From Cymbidium sinense (lineage: Eukaryota > Streptophyta > Magnoliopsida > Asparagales > Orchidaceae), in the NCBI GenBank assembly GCA_021442155.1, contig CM038223.1, positions 35,190,983-35,254,982 of the forward strand: 64,000 nt of DNA, read 5' to 3'. Numbering within the stretch: position 1 is the first letter of the stretch; every line of letters begins with the position of its first letter. The notes under the pieces were generated by a model. That model was given only the letters and a program-made list of their open reading frames with translations. It was not told the origin of the DNA and made no database searches. The translations under genes and the position numbers were made by a program. Below are positions 61,001 to 64,000 of this stretch, in pieces.

Positions 61001-64000
61001 ATTAATTCAATTAATTACCAAATTAGGCTATTTTATGATTTATTACGTTTCAGTGGGTTTCATTGGTGTGTTTAACTTCATTAAAGTTTATTATGATAAT
61101 TTAAAGTGATTTGATCATTTTTCATGATTTATTTTATTTAATATTAATTTATTTCATTAAAATCAAGGTTTTGAGTTTGAAATTTAATATCTTCTAAATT
61201 ATTTTGAATTAAATAATGAAACATTTTTCTAGTGTGAATTTTAACCTAAATTTTTATTCCCCCAAAGTTTCACTTTAATTAGATGAATCATTTGTGATTA
61301 ATTTAAGTTTTATTTTCATTTAAACTCAAATTAATCCAAAAATTCCTAATAAAAATTAGAGATTTGAGTGCAATGGATTCCTCTCACTAAGATGAATCAA
61401 TAGAGCTCTTATTTGTATATTTTGGATATGTATGTTATTTTATATGATTTTTAAAAGTTTCCTTCATTTTTAATAATTATTTAATTTATAAAAATGGGAA
61501 ATTCCCATTTTAAATGGTGATGCTGATGTGGTATCGATGTGGCACTACTTTTCATGTGGCGTGGAGCCATTGGAGCACGTGGATCCCATGTCAAAAATGA
61601 CTACCACGCTGGATGATCTACGACCGTCCAATCAAAGATTAGATGGTCACTATTTTGCCCATGGTTCCTATAGGGGATTAAATTAAATGTGATACTAGAT
61701 TAGGGCCATCCATTCCTAATATAAGGAATGGATGACAGAGATCACCCTCCTGTTCTTGCAAGTGAGAAATAGACGCGTCCATCAAATTCGATGGATTTTT
61801 GGCAGTCTAAGAGGAATTTGAAAGCAATTTTGATTGCAAAATGATAAAAAATCCATATGGTTTAATCTCCTTCAAGAGAATCGAGATCAAATTCTCTTCA
61901 AAAAGTCTAAAAAAAATTTTATTCAAAGCATTAGTTTTGAAGCATACCTCATCGATGGAGATCCTCGATAGTTGCTGTACTTTGAGCACCTTCACCTCTA
62001 TGCGTTAAAGGAGTGGCTAAGATTTCTTGGCTTGTCCCCACTTAAACACAATGGAGACCATCTCTTGGCCGTTTACTATCAATTTTGGCTAATCTTTGGC
62101 TCACCGATGGCGATGGGCCTTGGGGATGTTTCGTTTGAGGTCACCACCATCCATGGAACATGTAGGGAGAGTCAATTTGGAATGAAATGATCTCTCTCTC
62201 ATTTTGCCATTATAGTTTGAGAGCTTTGCCGCCAGCCACAGTGAATTTTTTGCTTGCCAGTGGTGAAATCCCTAGGGTGGCTTTAAATTAGCATCTCTTC
62301 ATATTATGGATGTATTGGAATGAAATAGGGAGAGGAGAGGGTCTCTGTTCTCTCTTTTTGTACATCTCCAAATCCATTTTCAAGCCTTGAGGTGGCTGAA
62401 ATCTGACCAATGGTTGTGAGAGGCTTGGCGAGATGGTGGGTTTAGTCCCTCTTGGACTTGTAAGGATTTTTGGATGAAAGGTTTGAGGGGAGGAAGCCTT
62501 TTCCTCCCCTTTCTCTCCTTGGCCAAGAGACTGCTTGCTTGGATTCTCTTATTATTCCATGGAGGACTCCAAGTCTTTTTTGGCTAAGGTGATAGCCACT
62601 TGATTCAAAACTGTTGGAAATATCATCTAAGAGGTGGTCAAGTAATTGGATAAAGTCCAAGGCCATTAGGATGATGAGGGGAGGAAGAATCACAAAGGTA
62701 TCTTGGCTTGGAGAAACTTTGTTTGCATACTCCACCTAATCTCTCTTTGACTTTTCATTTTATGGCTTTTGGCCTCACCACCGTAGACCTTAGGCTAATG
62801 TTTGGCTGCCCAAATGAAACCCAATGTGAATTTTAGGTTGAACCTAGATCCATTTGAGTTAGATTGGAGGTTTGAACCCAACTCATGTCATTTGGATTTG
62901 AATTAAATTCTAAGTGTTTTAATTGTATTTATTTTGATTAATTGATTTAAATTTAAGTGCAATTATCTTAAATTAATGATATATTAAGTTTTAATTTGAT
63001 TAATTCCTTTAGGTCTTGAATTGATTTTGCATTTCATTTTAATTTAACCAATTTAGGATTAAATGGGTTAAGTTGATTTCAATTGGGTTCAAATGACCAG
63101 TTTAGCTTAATTGAGAATTTTTTTGGACTCCAATCATGCTTAATTTCATACATGGAGTGATTGATTTCAATTTTAACCCATTTGGTTCAAATTGAACTTA
63201 ATGGGTTAAGCTTGGGTTCATTGGGTCAAATGACCAATTTGATCAAATTAGACCCAATGATTTGGTTTGATTATGTTTCATAATCATTTTCAAGTGATTT
63301 TGAATAATCAAATTGAGATTGATTTCAATTTGATTTGGGTTTGAACCCAATAAGGCTCATTTAGGCCCATCTAGATCAAATGATCAAATTAGCCTAATTA
63401 AGGTCTTAATAAATGTATGTTTCCTTAAAAATGTTTATTTTAATTCAACCTAATTAAGGCCCTAATTTAAATTCATGTTAAAACATGTTTATTTTATCAT
63501 TTGGAATGATTTTATTTGATCAAATTTTGATGGGTTGACCATTTACTTGATGGGACTCACATAAGTCAAACCTATGTTAAAAGGGTTGACCATTTTTTAC
63601 CTTGATTTGGATTTGGATTTATTTTATTTGTTTTCATATAATTTTTTTTAATTTATTTGGGTTTATTTTGGCTTTGTTTGAATTTCTTTTGAATTTAATT
63701 AATTTTGAGCTTAAATATGGCAATTAACTTAGCCATCATAGTCACCTTACTTTAAACTCAAGTTTCAAGTGAAATATGTTTGATTTAAAAAAAAATTCTT
63801 TGTTTATGTATTTGTTTGATATTTGGGTTGAGTCTACCTAAACCCATTAGGATAGATCAAACCCAAAAAGGTGCATAAGGTCACTAGGTGTAGTGTCTTA
63901 GGTGCCTAATTAGGAGAGTCCTAATCCATGATTAGGTGTCTTAATTACTATTTCAAAAAAAATATTTTAAGGTCATCAAAAAATGAGGTTAATAAATCTA
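58040..64000 (+). repeat. Six-kb noncoding retroelement block, reference copy
   Basis: The longest copy of the repeat family also seen at 36.4-42.7 kb (reversed), 42.7-44.9 kb (part, direct) and 52-54.1 kb (part, reversed). It includes a short hairpin CATCCATTCCTAATATAAGG-AATGGATG at 61709-61739 and, from 62.8 kb to the window end, many CAAATGACC/GGGTTAA phrases. The less AT-rich part 61900-62750 has small open frames on both strands, none recognised. It continues past the right edge. Confidence 0.65.

Noticed and set aside
62442..62735. 97-codon minus-strand frame in a less AT-rich stretch
   Set aside because: Lies within the 6-kb repeat block; the corresponding stretch near 37.6-37.9 kb is not open in the same way; no recognisable motif.
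1..64000. tRNA, rRNA, snoRNA or riboswitch
   Set aside because: None recognised on either strand by reading; a covariance-model scan would be the decisive test.

Overview
This window is nuclear DNA of a flowering plant. It is AT-rich, with introns that have GT..AG borders and T-rich acceptors, layered retrotransposon remnants and short inverted-repeat transposons. It contains one recognisable host gene. From about 8.2 to 34.8 kb on the + strand lie 39 exons of NOT1 (CNOT1), the scaffold of the CCR4-NOT mRNA deadenylation complex. The exons join in frame to about 1,710 codons ending at a stop at 34796-34798. Plant NOT1 is usually about 2,400 residues, so roughly the first 700 codons are not here. 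Exon 2 of the visible part carries an apparent 2-bp deletion that brings in a stop; all other exons are open. I could not identify the species. The transposon families look like those common in monocots and other angiosperms, but that is impression only.

Layout. 1-0.7 kb: RTE-type LINE remnant with an internal deletion. 1.85-6.5 kb: decayed Ty1/copia element with both LTRs, a primer-binding-like site, a polypurine tract, and a palindromic MITE inserted in its integrase region. 6.5-8.2 kb: no gene recognised; probably NOT1 intron or flank. 8.2-34.8 kb: NOT1, whose introns hold LINE 3' ends, several MITEs, local tandem duplications and a possible gag fragment. 34.8-36.4 kb: 3' flank. 36.4-64 kb: no host gene, only nested and inverted LTR-retrotransposon debris. 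This includes a roughly 6-kb noncoding block at 36.4-42.7 kb that is repeated in reverse orientation at 58-64 kb, a Ty3/gypsy gag-protease-RT corpse at 44.9-47.1 kb, a second gypsy gag at 54.2-55.15 kb, two minisatellite-like arrays, and two more RTE LINE insertions. One of those LINEs, at 48.08-48.75 kb, has a perfect 18-bp target-site duplication.

The NOT1 exons follow the family order: end of the TTP-binding-type helical domain, linker, MIF4G domain that binds the CAF1 deadenylase, linker, DUF3819 (CNOT9/CAF40-binding), Ser/Thr-rich linker, helical connector, and the C-terminal NOT1 homology domain that docks the NOT2/NOT3 module. I saw no novel multi-gene system. The most useful observations are the NOT1 frameshift with the missing 5' half, the insertions with exact target-site duplications, and the large inverted repeats and tandem arrays in the retroelement zone.
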